From Ruminococcus flavefaciens (GTDB lineage: Bacteria > Bacillota > Clostridia > Oscillospirales > Ruminococcaceae): a stretch of DNA of 64,000 bases. The position numbers and the translations under genes were made by a program. The stretch lies in assembly GCA_023662725.1 (NCBI GenBank), contig JAMPIL010000001.1, positions 1,134,449-1,198,448 on the forward strand. The letters run 5' to 3'. The notes below the pieces were generated by a model. The model was not told the origin of the DNA and did not search any database. It was given only the letters and a program-made list of their open reading frames with translations. Of this stretch, positions 27,448 through 37,213 are shown piece after piece. Numbering within the stretch: position 1 is the stretch's first letter; every line of letters begins with the position of its first letter.

Positions 27448-28806
27448 ATGAAAAAATTGTTATCAGTCATGCTCTCGGCTATTATGGGAGCTTCTGTCTT
27501 TAATATTTTACCGGTCGGAGCAGTTGGCGAAACCTCCGGCGGAGTAGTCATTTTCGGCGACAGTATTGCATCGGGATATGGTCTTGATAAAGAAAAAGAA
27601 TACAACTACGGTCAGATAATCGGCGATTATCTTGGCTGCGATGTCGATAACTACGCTGTTTCAGGCGATACAACGTCCGATATGCTTGAAATTCTCGCAA
27701 ATCTCAGCGACGAACAGAAGCAGAATGTTTCCGATTCGGATATCGTTATCATCTCTATCGGCGGAAACGATATTATACACTACGCTTCGAAAAAGATACT
27801 CGATTTCTGCGCAAAAAGAAATCTTCTTAACGAAGGATTCACGTCAAGCGATATTCCGGAAGATCCGGGAATCAACGATCTTATGATTATAGCTAATATC
27901 CGTGGAAAAGGCGGTCTTATCGAATACGCTCAGAGTGGTTTTACAGCTGCCTATGAGCTTACCAGCCTTCTTAAAGATATCGCTGGGAACTGTCGTTTCG
28001 ACAATAAGAATTACGAAGGCTACATCGTTAACTCCATAATGCCCAATATCAAAACGGCTGTTTCAGAAATCAAAGAAATCAACCCCAATGCACGGGTTAT
28101 CGTGCAGACCATCTATCAGCCTATCCAGATAGATCCTGAATTTTTAGAGGCAGAATACGGCGCAGACAGTCAGTATGCCGATGTAATCGCTCAGCTCAGA
28201 ATGAACTTCAAGGATATTCTTGATTCTTTCAGAACCGAGCTCAACAGCGTTGAAGGAATTGAAGTTGCTGATGTTTACTACGAATTCACTTCGCTTGATG
28301 ATTCCGTAACGCAGAACGCCGCAAATCCGGGATATGCTTATTATTTTACTGATATCCAGAAAAGCGGCAAGGAAAAGGATTTTCACCCGAACCAGAGAGG
28401 TCATCTTGCAATAGCGGCAAAAATTCTTGATGTTATCGGCGAACTTCACGATGACGACGGGCTTCTTACACAGGTTTATCTTAATCTCGGCGATACCGGA
28501 AAAGAAATACGTTATCCGCATATCGCACTTGATACCTATAAAAAGGTTGCAGGAAACTTCATGCTTGGCGACGTTAATTTCGATGGAGTAGTGGACGGAA
28601 TAGACGCTACGCTTACTCTTAGAGATTATACTTTGAAAATAAGCGGTATGCCGACAATTTTCTCGAAATCTCAGCAGGAATCAGCAAATGCTAATTCCGA
28701 TGAAGCGATAGACGGTATAGACGCTACACTTATGCTAAGATATTATACCCTCGTTTTATCCGGCGATAAGCGTACTTTTGAAGAATTCATGCTCTCCGGA
28801 CAATAA
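27448..28806 (+). CDS. secreted SGNH/GDSL hydrolase with C-terminal dockerin
   Basis: 452 residues from the ATG at 27448 (GGAGG 8 bp upstream). After a signal peptide (1-25) comes an SGNH hydrolase domain: block I FGDSIASGYG with nucleophile S39, block III GGNDI, and block V DFHPNQRGH supplying Asp and His. The last about 75 residues form a dockerin with two repeats (GDVNFDGVVDGIDATLTLRDYT and DEAIDGIDATLMLRYYT); the second lacks the usual first Asp-rich turn. SGNH enzymes of this layout are often carbohydrate or xylan esterases, but the substrate is not shown. Confidence 0.9.
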   Translation: MKKLLSVMLSAIMGASVFNILPVGAVGETSGGVVIFGDSIASGYGLDKEKEYNYGQIIGDYLGCDVDNYAVSGDTTSDMLEILANLSDEQKQNVSDSDIVIISIGGNDIIHYASKKILDFCAKRNLLNEGFTSSDIPEDPGINDLMIIANIRGKGGLIEYAQSGFTAAYELTSLLKDIAGNCRFDNKNYEGYIVNSIMPNIKTAVSEIKEINPNARVIVQTIYQPIQIDPEFLEAEYGADSQYADVIAQLRMNFKDILDSFRTELNSVEGIEVADVYYEFTSLDDSVTQNAANPGYAYYFTDIQKSGKEKDFHPNQRGHLAIAAKILDVIGELHDDDGLLTQVYLNLGDTGKEIRYPHIALDTYKKVAGNFMLGDVNFDGVVDGIDATLTLRDYTLKISGMPTIFSKSQQESANANSDEAIDGIDATLMLRYYTLVLSGDKRTFEEFMLSGQ

Positions 28807-28823
28807 AAGATAAACACATAATT

Positions 28824-28862
28824 AAAAGGACTGCTGCACTCCCTGTACAGCAGTCCTTTTTT
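28824..28862. terminator. bidirectional terminator, GGACTGCTG family
   Basis: GGACTGCTG (28828-28836) pairs with CAGCAGTCC (28848-28856), with A and T runs on the two sides. It lies between the convergent SGNH gene and metG. Nearly the same stem recurs at 48735, 56182 and, weaker, 21788. Confidence 0.85.
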
Positions 28863-28889
28863 CACGATAATTCAAATATCATATTTTAC

Positions 28890-30836
28890 TTATCTTATTT
28901 TTGAACCGACAGGAATACTGTCGTCAACAAAAATAACCTTAATTCCCTCCGGAGTATCGGCGGCGCAGATCATTCCAAAGCTGTCAACTCCGCAAAGCTT
29001 GCACGGCTTCAGATTTGCTATAAGCTGGATCTTTCTGCCGATAAGATCTTCCGGAGCATAATACTGAGCAATTCCGGATACAACCTGCCGTCCGCCCATT
29101 CCGTCGTCAAGCTGGAGACAGAGGAGTTTTTTCGACTTTTTCACCTTTTCGCACGCAACGACTTTTGCTGCTCTGATCTCAACTTTCGCAAAATCATCTA
29201 TTGTTATTTCCGGAGCAAGCTCGATTTCTTCGGCAATCTCCTCTTCCTGTTTTGCAGCAGCTATCTGGGCAGCCATTTTAGCGGCAGCCTCTTCCATGAA
29301 TTTATCAGCGTCGATTCTCGCAAAAAGCGGAACAGGTTCGCCGACGCTCTTTCCTGCTTCAAGGCCTCCGAAGCTTTCAAGGCTTGCAAAATCACGAGCT
29401 TCTGCGCCTATCTCATCGAGTATTTTTTCAGCAGTATCCGGCATAAACGGAGTAAGGATAACTCCGAGAAAACGAATCGTTTCAAGGAGATTATAAATAA
29501 CCGTTCCAAGACGCTCCGATTTAGCCTCATCCTTAGCCAGAACCCACGGAGCAGTTTCGTCAATATACTTATTCGCACGGCGGGCAAGGCTCATTATAGA
29601 ATCAATTGCATCAGCCATGCGGTACTCGTCCATAAATCCGGCAACCGCTTTCGGCATTTCAACAGCCTTGGCGATAAGTTCGTCATCAACGGCTTCTGCA
29701 CAAACCGGAACTTTTATCTCGCCGCCAAAATACTTCTTAGACATTGCAACAGTTCTGTTCACAAGGTTGCCAAGAGTGTTTGCAAGATCGGAATTGTATC
29801 TTTCAATAAGAGATTCATAAGTTATAGAGCCATCGGAAGAAACAGGCATTTCGCTGAGGAGATAATATCTTGCACCGTCAACTCCAAAAGATTCGACAAC
29901 ATCATCTGCATAAATAACATTTCCTCTTGATTTGCTCATTTTATCCTCTCCGAACAGAATCCAGTTATGACCGAAAAGCTTTTTCGGAATCTCCAATCCG
30001 AGAGCATGGAGCATGATCGGCCAGTAAATAGAATGGAAACGCATAATATCCTTGCCGATAACATGACAGTCGCAAGGCCAGTATTTTTCGAAAAGCTCAT
30101 CTGAACCGTCGGGATCATAGCCGAGAGCCGTTATATAGTTTGAAAGAGCGTCTATCCAGACATAAATAACATGCTTCGGATCGAAAGTAACCGGAATACT
30201 CCATGTGAAAGTAGTTCTTGAAACGCAGAGATCCTGAAGTCCGGGCTTGATGAAGTTGTTTAGCATTTCCTTTTTACGGCTTTCGGGAGTTATGAAATCA
30301 GGATGCTCCTCGATATAGTTCTCAAGCCATTTCTGATATTTTGAAAGCTTAAGAAAATAAGCTTCTTCATTTGCAGGCTGAACTTCTCTTCCGCAGTCAG
30401 GACACTTTCCGTCTACAAGCTGAGACTGAGTCCAGAAGCTTTCACAAGGAGTACAGTAGAGTCCCTCATAAGAGCTTTTATAGATATCGCCGTTTTCATA
30501 AAGCTTATTGAAGATCTTCTGAACAACCTTTTCGTGCTGTTCATCAGTAGTTCTTATAAATCCATCGTAAGAGATATTCATTATTTTGCAGATATCCTTG
30601 ATTTCCGCAGCAACCTTATCAACGTGTTCTTTCGGTGTTATACCCTCGGTTTTGGCAAGCTCTTCTATTTTCAGTCCATGCTCGTCCGTTCCGGTAAGGA
30701 AATAAACGTCAAATCCCTGCATTCTTTTGAATCTTGCAACAGCGTCGGTAAATACGACCTCGTATGTATTACCGATATGAGGCTTTTTGGAAGCATACGC
30801 AATAGCTGTTGTTATATAAAAAGGTTTTTTTGACAT
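28890..30836 (-). CDS. metG: methionyl-tRNA synthetase
   Basis: 648 residues from the ATG at 30836, chosen because MSKKPFYITTAIAY is the normal beginning and GGAG precedes it; the in-frame extension upstream is untranslated leader. Class I motifs: HIGN (for HIGH) near residue 20 and KMSKS near 300. A four-Cys zinc knuckle (CTPC...CPDC) lies near 127-147. The C-terminal about 105 residues (from VEIRAAKV) are the Trbp111/EMAP-like tRNA-binding domain. A minus-strand promoter (GTGACA 30896-30901, TATAAT 30873-30878) lies upstream. No T-box leader was seen. Confidence 0.97.
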   Translation of the reverse strand: MSKKPFYITTAIAYASKKPHIGNTYEVVFTDAVARFKRMQGFDVYFLTGTDEHGLKIEELAKTEGITPKEHVDKVAAEIKDICKIMNISYDGFIRTTDEQHEKVVQKIFNKLYENGDIYKSSYEGLYCTPCESFWTQSQLVDGKCPDCGREVQPANEEAYFLKLSKYQKWLENYIEEHPDFITPESRKKEMLNNFIKPGLQDLCVSRTTFTWSIPVTFDPKHVIYVWIDALSNYITALGYDPDGSDELFEKYWPCDCHVIGKDIMRFHSIYWPIMLHALGLEIPKKLFGHNWILFGEDKMSKSRGNVIYADDVVESFGVDGARYYLLSEMPVSSDGSITYESLIERYNSDLANTLGNLVNRTVAMSKKYFGGEIKVPVCAEAVDDELIAKAVEMPKAVAGFMDEYRMADAIDSIMSLARRANKYIDETAPWVLAKDEAKSERLGTVIYNLLETIRFLGVILTPFMPDTAEKILDEIGAEARDFASLESFGGLEAGKSVGEPVPLFARIDADKFMEEAAAKMAAQIAAAKQEEEIAEEIELAPEITIDDFAKVEIRAAKVVACEKVKKSKKLLCLQLDDGMGGRQVVSGIAQYYAPEDLIGRKIQLIANLKPCKLCGVDSFGMICAADTPEGIKVIFVDDSIPVGSKIR

Positions 30837-31039
30837 AATAACATCGCTCCAATCATAATAGTGTTTGTATTTATTATACACCATTTTTATACTTTTGTCA
30901 CGCATTTTACTTAAAATAAATATTATCACTGATTCATAAATCGTTAAGAAAATATAACTAAAATAATAACACAATCGCATTAATTTTATGGTAATATTAT
31001 AGTGATAAATTGTATTAACCCATGTATAGGGGGGATTTA

Positions 31040-32206
31040 ATGAAAAATCCAATAAATACCGATCAGCAAAATATAATCAGCGTCGTCGATGATTTTGACA
31101 GTGAAGTTTCAGTCTCTGCGTATAGCAGCGAATTTAAAAAATGGCGGAAAAATAAAGATAATCCCTTTGCCTTTAACTTTGAAATAAATAAAAAAGAACG
31201 TGTATTCAGCGAAAGCCGTGGATTTGAGAACCGTTCCAAAACAGAAACAGAAAAAAAGGTACTCGGAAACATTATGCAGATAATAGGCATCGCAATGCTT
31301 ATTTCCGTGGTTTTGTATACGGTAGTCGGCAAGATCGTTATTCATCTTCTCGAACTGCTCGGCTTTGATATTCACACAACTTTTTTCTATTCTGCCGTCT
31401 ATGGCGGAGGCAAAGAAATAGTTATAGTAATGCTGAGTATTTCTTTTGCAGCTTTGTTTATTCCCATAGTTTATCTTCACAAAAAGCTCAAAATGACCTT
31501 CAAATCCGGTATTATGCGGACTGTAAACGATTCTGCTGAAATTATAGCAAGTATCGGCATGGCTCTTATCGTATGTACGATATCATGTCTGCCAATGGCT
31601 TATTCCAGCGAAACAAAGGATATTTACAACTATTTCCGAAGTATCGAAACCGATATTTCTGTCTGGGGGCAAACCGAATTTGTTATCTATACAATCTTTG
31701 ATGTTATTATTTTATCAGTTATTACCGAACTTTTGCTAAGAGGTGCAATTTTTTCGGCGTTAAGGCAATTCGGCGACTTTTTAGCAATAGTTATAACTAC
31801 TATTATGTCCGGACTTCTCGCAAGAGATTTTCTTGAAGCTCCGTCAGCAATTCTCATCTCGCTTGTCGCAGCTATAGGAATGCTGCGAAGCGGTACAATC
31901 TTCTCGGCATTTATAGTCCATATAGTTTATAAAATGTATCAGCTCGCACTTATTATAATTGAGGTAAACGCTGATTCCGAAGTATTTATACATAGAAACT
32001 TATTTATGGTTATCGTTTTTATTGTCGGAATAGCAATGACTGCGATAGTTATATCTACCGGAAAGAGAAAAAACAAACATTATTTAGTCAGGTATCATTC
32101 CGAGCTTACATTCAGAAAGCAGCTTCTCTACGCTGTCGGAACTTTCCCGTTTTCAGCAGTCGCCGGACTTTGCATTCTTAAAGCTGTAATAAAAATCGGT
32201 TCTTAG
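31040..32206 (+). CDS. CPBP-like (CAAX protease/bacteriocin-processing type) membrane protein
   Basis: 388 residues from the ATG at 31040; a run of six G's lies 9 bp upstream. A charged cytoplasmic N-terminus (about 75 residues) is followed by eight or so membrane segments. In the C-terminal half, ITELLLRGAIFSALRQFG resembles CPBP motif 1 (EExxxR, here TELLLR, so the first Glu is missing), and FIVHIVYK resembles the later His motif. The degenerate active site leaves it open whether it is a working intramembrane protease. It is 8 bp upstream of tadA and probably cotranscribed. Confidence 0.6.
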   Translation: MKNPINTDQQNIISVVDDFDSEVSVSAYSSEFKKWRKNKDNPFAFNFEINKKERVFSESRGFENRSKTETEKKVLGNIMQIIGIAMLISVVLYTVVGKIVIHLLELLGFDIHTTFFYSAVYGGGKEIVIVMLSISFAALFIPIVYLHKKLKMTFKSGIMRTVNDSAEIIASIGMALIVCTISCLPMAYSSETKDIYNYFRSIETDISVWGQTEFVIYTIFDVIILSVITELLLRGAIFSALRQFGDFLAIVITTIMSGLLARDFLEAPSAILISLVAAIGMLRSGTIFSAFIVHIVYKMYQLALIIIEVNADSEVFIHRNLFMVIVFIVGIAMTAIVISTGKRKNKHYLVRYHSELTFRKQLLYAVGTFPFSAVAGLCILKAVIKIGS

Positions 32207-32214
32207 AGGTTCTT

Positions 32215-32667
32215 ATGGAAAAGTATATGAAACGTGCTCTCGAGCTCGCAAAAATTGCCTTCAGCGAAGGCGAAGTTCCTGTCGGAGCAGTCGTTGTACG
32301 CAAAAACACAGGAGAGATAGTCGGCGAAGGCAGAAATAAGCGTGAAACAGCCAAAAACGCTCTTGCCCATGCCGAAATAATGGCAATAGACATGGCTTGC
32401 CGCACCCTCGGAGGATGGAGACTTCCGGATTGCGCAATTTATGTCACTCTCGAACCCTGCCCAATGTGCTGCGGAGCAATAATAAATTCCCGTATCGACG
32501 ACGTGATTTTTGGCGCTTACGATAAAAAAAGCGGATCAGCAGTTTCTGTTCAAAAGATGTTCGAGCTTCCGTATAATTATCGTCCTAACGTTACAGGCGG
32601 AATTATGGAAGAAGAATGTTCCGGTATTCTATCGGAATTTTTCCGTCAGCTTCGCAAATCGAAGTAA
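32215..32667 (+). CDS. tadA: tRNA-specific adenosine deaminase
   Basis: 150 residues, usual length. TadA converts A34 of tRNA-Arg(ACG) to inosine. The zinc/catalytic signature is complete: HAE at 52-54 with the proton-shuttling Glu, then PCPMC at 81-85 (C82 and C85). The start follows AGAGG and lies 8 bp after the CPBP-like gene. A terminator follows at 32681. Confidence 0.96.
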   Translation: MEKYMKRALELAKIAFSEGEVPVGAVVVRKNTGEIVGEGRNKRETAKNALAHAEIMAIDMACRTLGGWRLPDCAIYVTLEPCPMCCGAIINSRIDDVIFGAYDKKSGSAVSVQKMFELPYNYRPNVTGGIMEEECSGILSEFFRQLRKSK

Positions 32668-32680
32668 ATACCAAACAAAC

Positions 32681-32716
32681 GAGCTTCTGAAAATCATTGC
32701 AGAAGCTCATTTTATT
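32681..32716 (+). terminator. terminator of tadA
   Basis: GAGCTTCTG (32681-32689) and CAGAAGCTC (32700-32708) form a perfect 9-bp stem followed by attttatt. Confidence 0.75.
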
Positions 32717-32727
32717 ATGTTAATTCA

Positions 32728-32758
32728 AACAAAAAAGTCCATGCCAAAGCATGAACTT
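32728..32758 (-). terminator. terminator of tRNA-Leu
   Basis: On the minus strand AAAGTTCATGC and GCATGGACTTT pair around a TTTG loop, followed by a T-run, just after the CCA end of the tRNA. Confidence 0.75.
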
Positions 32759-32761
32759 TAA

Positions 32762-32846
32762 TGGTGCGAGTAATGGGACTTGAACCCATACGTCGGTTGA
32801 CACACGCCCCTCAAACGTGCCTGTCTGCCTATTCCAGCACACTCGC
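32762..32846 (-). tRNA. tRNA-Leu (anticodon GAG)
   Basis: 85 nt on the minus strand, class II with a long variable arm. Acceptor GCGAGTG pairs with TACTCGC up to the encoded CCA. The anticodon stem-loop CACGT-TTGAGGG-GCGTG gives GAG. The T-arm is GGTTCAAGTCC. A perfect promoter (TTGACA 32941-32946, TATAAT 32918-32923, minus) lies upstream. Confidence 0.92.
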
Positions 32847-33040
32847 ATATATCAGTGCAGCACTTGAACTCTCTCGTTCACCTTGAGCTTTTGTTTCCCT
32901 CACCTGACTGCTTTAATATTATATCATAAGAAATTCGGTTTGTCAATACCTTTTCGAAAATTTTTCAAAAAAATTTTTGATTACAGAAATCGTGCCGGAG
33001 AATACTCGAATATGCTCCGACAAAATATCTGTATTTGGTC

Positions 33041-34168
33041 TTAGATGCAGTTTCGGGAATGCTTTTCTCTTTTTTCAGCATACATATTTTCATCCATTCT
33101 GCTGAAAAATTCATCCACAGAGCTTCCTGAAGCAAAAGTGCTGTTTCCTATGGAGAACGAAAGCTTATAAACTTTCTCCATCTTTTCATTAAATGCATTT
33201 ACAGAATTTCTGATATTTTCAACCGTTTCATTAATTTCCGCTTCACTGCTGTTCTGCATAATAACAATAAATTCATCCCCAGCAAATCTTATGGCATCAG
33301 CCTTTGCCGGAACAGAGGATTGAATTATCAAAGCTGCATCAATAAGAGCTTCATCGCCGACCGAATGACCGTATTTATCATTTATGGACTTGAAATAATC
33401 AAGATCTATCATTAATCCAGCTGTGCAGGTACTTTTTCCGCTTATAACGGCAAGCATATAATCGAGATAATTGCGGTTATAAAGCCTTGTAAGCGGATCA
33501 ATATACGAATGTTCATTTTGCAGTCCCATGTGGATTCCGACAAGTCCCAGAGCAACTGACGTCCACGCAAGCGATACTCCATAAACGCAAGCCTGAACCA
33601 TCGTTCCTATCGCAAGCGGAATAATAAACATCCAGATCGGGAAAAATCTGATTTTTCCGTAACGTTTTTTATATCGGTATCTCAGGTAAACCGTGAACAA
33701 TAAATAGACCACCGTAAGAACATATACGGCATATCCAAGCGGTTCTCGCTTATAAACATTATTTTCATCAAGACTGAACATAAACTGCCATTTCGAATTC
33801 GGAATAAGAAGCAGAACCACTACCGCTGCCGGAATCCCTATTATTTTGTAATACTTCTTTATTCTTCCGATACTTTTATAATGCCGAAGATCCGTATAAA
33901 TACACCACATAAAGGTTACAAACATATTTGCAGCATAAAGAAATGAATTACCAAGAAGTAAAAGTATTCTTGCTTCGTTAAAGTTCTTTCCATCGCAAAG
34001 AAAAGTCAATGTTTCTATAATACATGAAAAACCGGTTATAATTATCATTTTTGTGAAGATTTTATCACTTATTGTTCGCCGCCGTCTTATAAGAGAACTG
34101 CTTATCAGCAATACTATAAGCATAGCGCAGCCTATAAGATTAGTTATTATAATTGCCTGCATATTCAT
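33041..34168 (-). CDS. membrane diguanylate cyclase (GGDEF domain)
   Basis: 375 residues. Six to seven membrane helices fill residues 1-215. Then comes a GGDEF domain beginning DPLTRLYNR (224-232), with DLDYFKSINDKYGH and the active-site motif AGDEF at 296-300. The domain makes cyclic di-GMP from GTP; the AGDEF variant is tolerated in some active cyclases. The RxxD inhibitory site that usually precedes the motif is missing (AKAD instead), so product feedback is unlikely. The N-terminal helices presumably sense a membrane or extracellular signal. Monocistronic. Confidence 0.87.
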   Translation of the reverse strand: MNMQAIIITNLIGCAMLIVLLISSSLIRRRRTISDKIFTKMIIITGFSCIIETLTFLCDGKNFNEARILLLLGNSFLYAANMFVTFMWCIYTDLRHYKSIGRIKKYYKIIGIPAAVVVLLLIPNSKWQFMFSLDENNVYKREPLGYAVYVLTVVYLLFTVYLRYRYKKRYGKIRFFPIWMFIIPLAIGTMVQACVYGVSLAWTSVALGLVGIHMGLQNEHSYIDPLTRLYNRNYLDYMLAVISGKSTCTAGLMIDLDYFKSINDKYGHSVGDEALIDAALIIQSSVPAKADAIRFAGDEFIVIMQNSSEAEINETVENIRNSVNAFNEKMEKVYKLSFSIGNSTFASGSSVDEFFSRMDENMYAEKREKHSRNCI

Positions 34169-34280
34169 AAACAGCTCCCCTTTCAGTCAGAACTTGTTTT
34201 TTCTATTATATCATACTTTACATATTTTTTCAAGATAAACAGATATTTTTCACAAAAACAGCACAACAAAAATAAGCATT

Positions 34281-34801
34281 TCAATTCATTTCAGGAAGCG
34301 AGTTAATAAGCTCAAGCTTGTATTTCTGAATAGCCAGAGCATCCTCATTAGTAACACCGTCTCCAGGAGTGCGGCAATCAGCATTCTTCAGCTTTGCCTG
34401 TGCTCCGTTATGAGCATTATCAAGGTTTATCGTTCAAAGATCTTTTATAACAGGATCGGAATCATCATCCTTTTTTTCATCGGTCACGTTGATCTGAAAT
34501 TTAAGGACATTCGTCGAGAAAACTGTGGCGATAAAAGTAGTTCCCTCTCCGACGGCTGTAACAGTTCCGTTTGAATCAACTTTCGCAATATTTTCATTAT
34601 CACTGTACCATTTCGGACTTTCACTTCCGCTTTTGATTTGAGCAGTAACGCTCTGCCCTATAGACGTAAATTTATTGTATCCGCAATGTCCGAACTCTCA
34701 ACAGCAAAGACTGTATTTTCTGACAGCGGTAATTTAGCCGTAGCAGGAACTCCCATAAGACAAAAAGCTGCGGCAAAAGCAGTTATTTTTTTATAATTCA
34801 T
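34281..34801 (-). pseudogene. decayed secreted Ig-like (BIG2) dockerin protein
   Basis: Reading the minus strand from the ATG at 34801 gives a signal peptide (MNYKKITAFAAAFCLMGVPATA). The frame is then lost near codon 45. In another frame a BIG2 domain continues (KWYSDNENIAKVDSNGTVTAV, then EGTTFIATV). A linker runs into an in-frame TGA (34434-34436), after which only the second half of a dockerin remains (NADCRTPGDGVTNEDALAIQKYK). So there is one frameshift, one nonsense codon and a missing first dockerin repeat. The ending closely matches that of the neighbouring dockerin gene at 34964. Confidence 0.85.
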
Positions 34802-34881
34802 AAAAAGGTCTCCATTATAAAGTTAAGTCATATTATACCACATTTTCATAATTATTGCAATATTTTGTCCTGGTATAAATA

Positions 34882-34917
34882 AAAACACCCCTCCCGAAAA
34901 ACGGAAAGGGGTGTTTG
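34882..34917 (-). terminator. terminator after the PL11 remnant
   Basis: AACACCCCT and AGGGGTGTT pair, followed on the minus strand by TTTTTATTTAT. Confidence 0.7.
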
Positions 34918-34963
34918 AGAGGAGGGTATATCATTAATTATCCTGTAAATCTGATTTTTGGGT

Positions 34964-36953
34964 TTAAGCTTCCGGAAGCGAATCTATAAGTTCTAACTTG
35001 AATTTCTGAATGGCTAGAGCGTCATTATTCGTAATTTCGTCGCCTGTATTATAGCAATCCGCATTTTTCAGTCCCTGACCGGTAATAGCGCTCTCATGCG
35101 AACCGTTAAGACCGTATGCATCCGGATTAGAGAGCGGCTGCATGATAAGAACCGCATCCGACATATCCACTTTACCATCGCAGTTTGAATCGCCGTAGAT
35201 TATTTCATCAACCGAGCCAGTCGTTGACTGAGTTTTATCCTCTGTTACGAAAACAGTGTAGTTTACAACGCTGCCATTCATACCGTTGCTGCCTAATTCA
35301 ACGGTTGTGCCATCTTTAAAGGGCTTCGCATATAAATCAAATTCAACGTTATTAGAGTTTACCGCCGTTTCCCCGGTTTTTTCGTATCCGCTAAGCCACT
35401 CCGGAACTGAACCTGCTTCTTCAACACGCTTATCGAGAAGAACATAAGCGGTCATATCCGCTCCTGCCTTAAATGAAGCAAGATCGCCGGAAAACACCTT
35501 GGAATCGCAGGCTGTAATAATCGCTTCTGCACCGTTTATTTCATCGGGAAGAGATATGTACGTAAATTCACGATCACCGAATACTGCTCCACCTACTGAG
35601 ACTGATTCGGCTATTTTCCAGTCAAGATAGTTTGCTGTATCCTGAACAAGAAGTTCCTTAAAGAGTTTACCGTTTATTGGATCTACCTTGATCTCAAGAA
35701 TCCATTTCTGATCTGCGCTGCCGTTGCAAGCCCACTGAATGACATTTGCGCCTACCTCTTTTGAAGCGGATATTACGCCTAAACCGCTTTTATCATTGGT
35801 TGCTTTTGTACAAACGGCATAAGTTCCGTCACCGTTGTCAACAAATTTAAAGAGCTGAGCGTCGCTTGCTGTATCTCCCCATATTCCAATATTTGTGCCG
35901 TTATCCTGCTTGCCGTAATCAAGATCGAGAAGGAATGTTTTTCCGTCGCCTATTTCGGAATAAATTCTGTAGTATCCGTCTCCGGCATCCTCAAAAGTCC
36001 AGCCTTGCTGAGAACTTCCCTGCTGAACGTTTGCGCCGTTTTCAGCTTTTGCATCAACAACTTCAAGATAAAGTCCGCTGTTTGCATTTTTGATCTTGTA
36101 TTTATGAGCCGTATCAATAACAGCTCCTGTTTTACCCCTTATCACCGTAAGGTTTCCGTTTACAACGCCCTGTGGCCTTGCAGGAAGATCATAGCCCGTT
36201 CCGAGGAAAAAGCTTGTATGCGGAGGTTGATTATATGCAGTGTTCTGAGCCGAAACCTGCATACGGTAATGAGCGTCGTGCATGAGAGTTGTTATACGAT
36301 AATCAGTATCATAGGGAGTACAGTAAATTCGCACGAATATTAACGCCTAAATCCACCCTCCAGAGTCTTGTTCCGTCAAGCTTTACGCAGTCGATAAAAA
36401 CATTTCCCATTGTTCCTTTCTGAGAGTTATCCTTGGAATTTGAAGGATCCCACTTTATGAAAAGTTCATATTCGCCGTCACCGTCAACATCGCCCACCGA
36501 CATATCGTTGGGACTGTATGTAATTCCGGAAGCTGTCGGCGAAGAAAGTGAAACGTCGAAATAAGCGTTATTTGAAATAAGCGAACAAGCCTCCGAAGAA
36601 ACGACTTTATCTCCTACAACGGTGTCTACACGATATTTCGAGTTTGATTTTCCGTTTTTATCAAGATAACAAGTCGCATCATTTTTCTCACTTGTGTAAA
36701 TAAGTGTTCCATCACTATAAAGTCTGCAAACGGCGGTATCATCGTCGTTTGCAAGAAATCTCCAGTTAACAAGCATTCCCGAACCCGTATTTATCGCAGA
36801 AATCTCTCTGTTCAGATATTCAAGCACATTCGTGCTTCCGGCTGCTGCGGCATTAACTTCCAACGGTTGTTTTTTCGAGGGAATCGAAACTGTTCCGCTT
36901 ACTATAAACAGTGCCGAAACTATGGCAGCAAGCCTTTTGATTTTTCTTCTCAT
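34964..36953 (-). pseudogene. rhamnogalacturonan lyase (PL11) with internal deletion, ricin-type module and dockerin
   Basis: The 5' part (from ATG 36953 with GGGAGGG upstream) encodes a signal peptide and the start of a PL11 lyase: REISAINTGSGMLVNWR, SYSP-like YSPNDMSVGDVDGDGEYE, KWDPSNSKDNSQ, RLWRVDLGVNIRA. At about 36335 the reading jumps, in another frame, to the family's C-terminal end (RIYCTPYDTDYRITTLMHD, YNQPPHTSFFLG). Some 350-400 residues of the catalytic propeller are gone. Then come a ricin-type beta-trefoil (QQGWTFEDAG, ADQKWIL), an unknown about 150-residue region, and a dockerin (GDSNCDGKVDMSDAV...NNDALAIQKFK). Not a working enzyme; the downstream part remains an open frame of 456 codons. 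Confidence 0.88.
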
Positions 36954-37098
36954 CAAAGCAATCCCTCCCCTGAGAGCATTCAAAATGTCATTCAAAACGC
37001 TAAAATAAGAACTTTTTTCAAATCGGAGTTTCTTCTAACCGATTCATAATTTATCTATATTAATATTATACACAATTTTCATTGCTTTACAATGAAAT

Positions 37099-37184
37099 AT
37101 TCTATCATTTTCATAAGATTTTTTTGTAAGAGGCATAAAAATATGCATAATAGTCTTGCAATTAGACTTAAAATATGATAGAAT
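37099..37184. promoter_or_regulatory. promoter and inverted repeat upstream of the AraC-type regulator
   Basis: A plus-strand promoter is visible: TTGCAA (37156-37161), 17 bp, TAGAAT (37179-37184). ATTCTATCAT (37099-37108) recurs inverted as ATGATAGAAT (37175-37184), overlapping the -10. The pair could be an operator for autoregulation or for the divergent lyase gene, but it may be chance in AT-rich DNA. Confidence 0.4.
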
Positions 37185-37213
37185 AATACACATCGATGAA
37201 AGGAGCTGTAAAA

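Noticed and set aside
34964..36334. The 456-codon frame as an intact dockerin protein in its own right
   Set aside because: It begins in mid-domain of PL11 (RIYCTPYDTD) with no ribosome site or signal peptide, and the matching N-terminal half lies just upstream in another frame.
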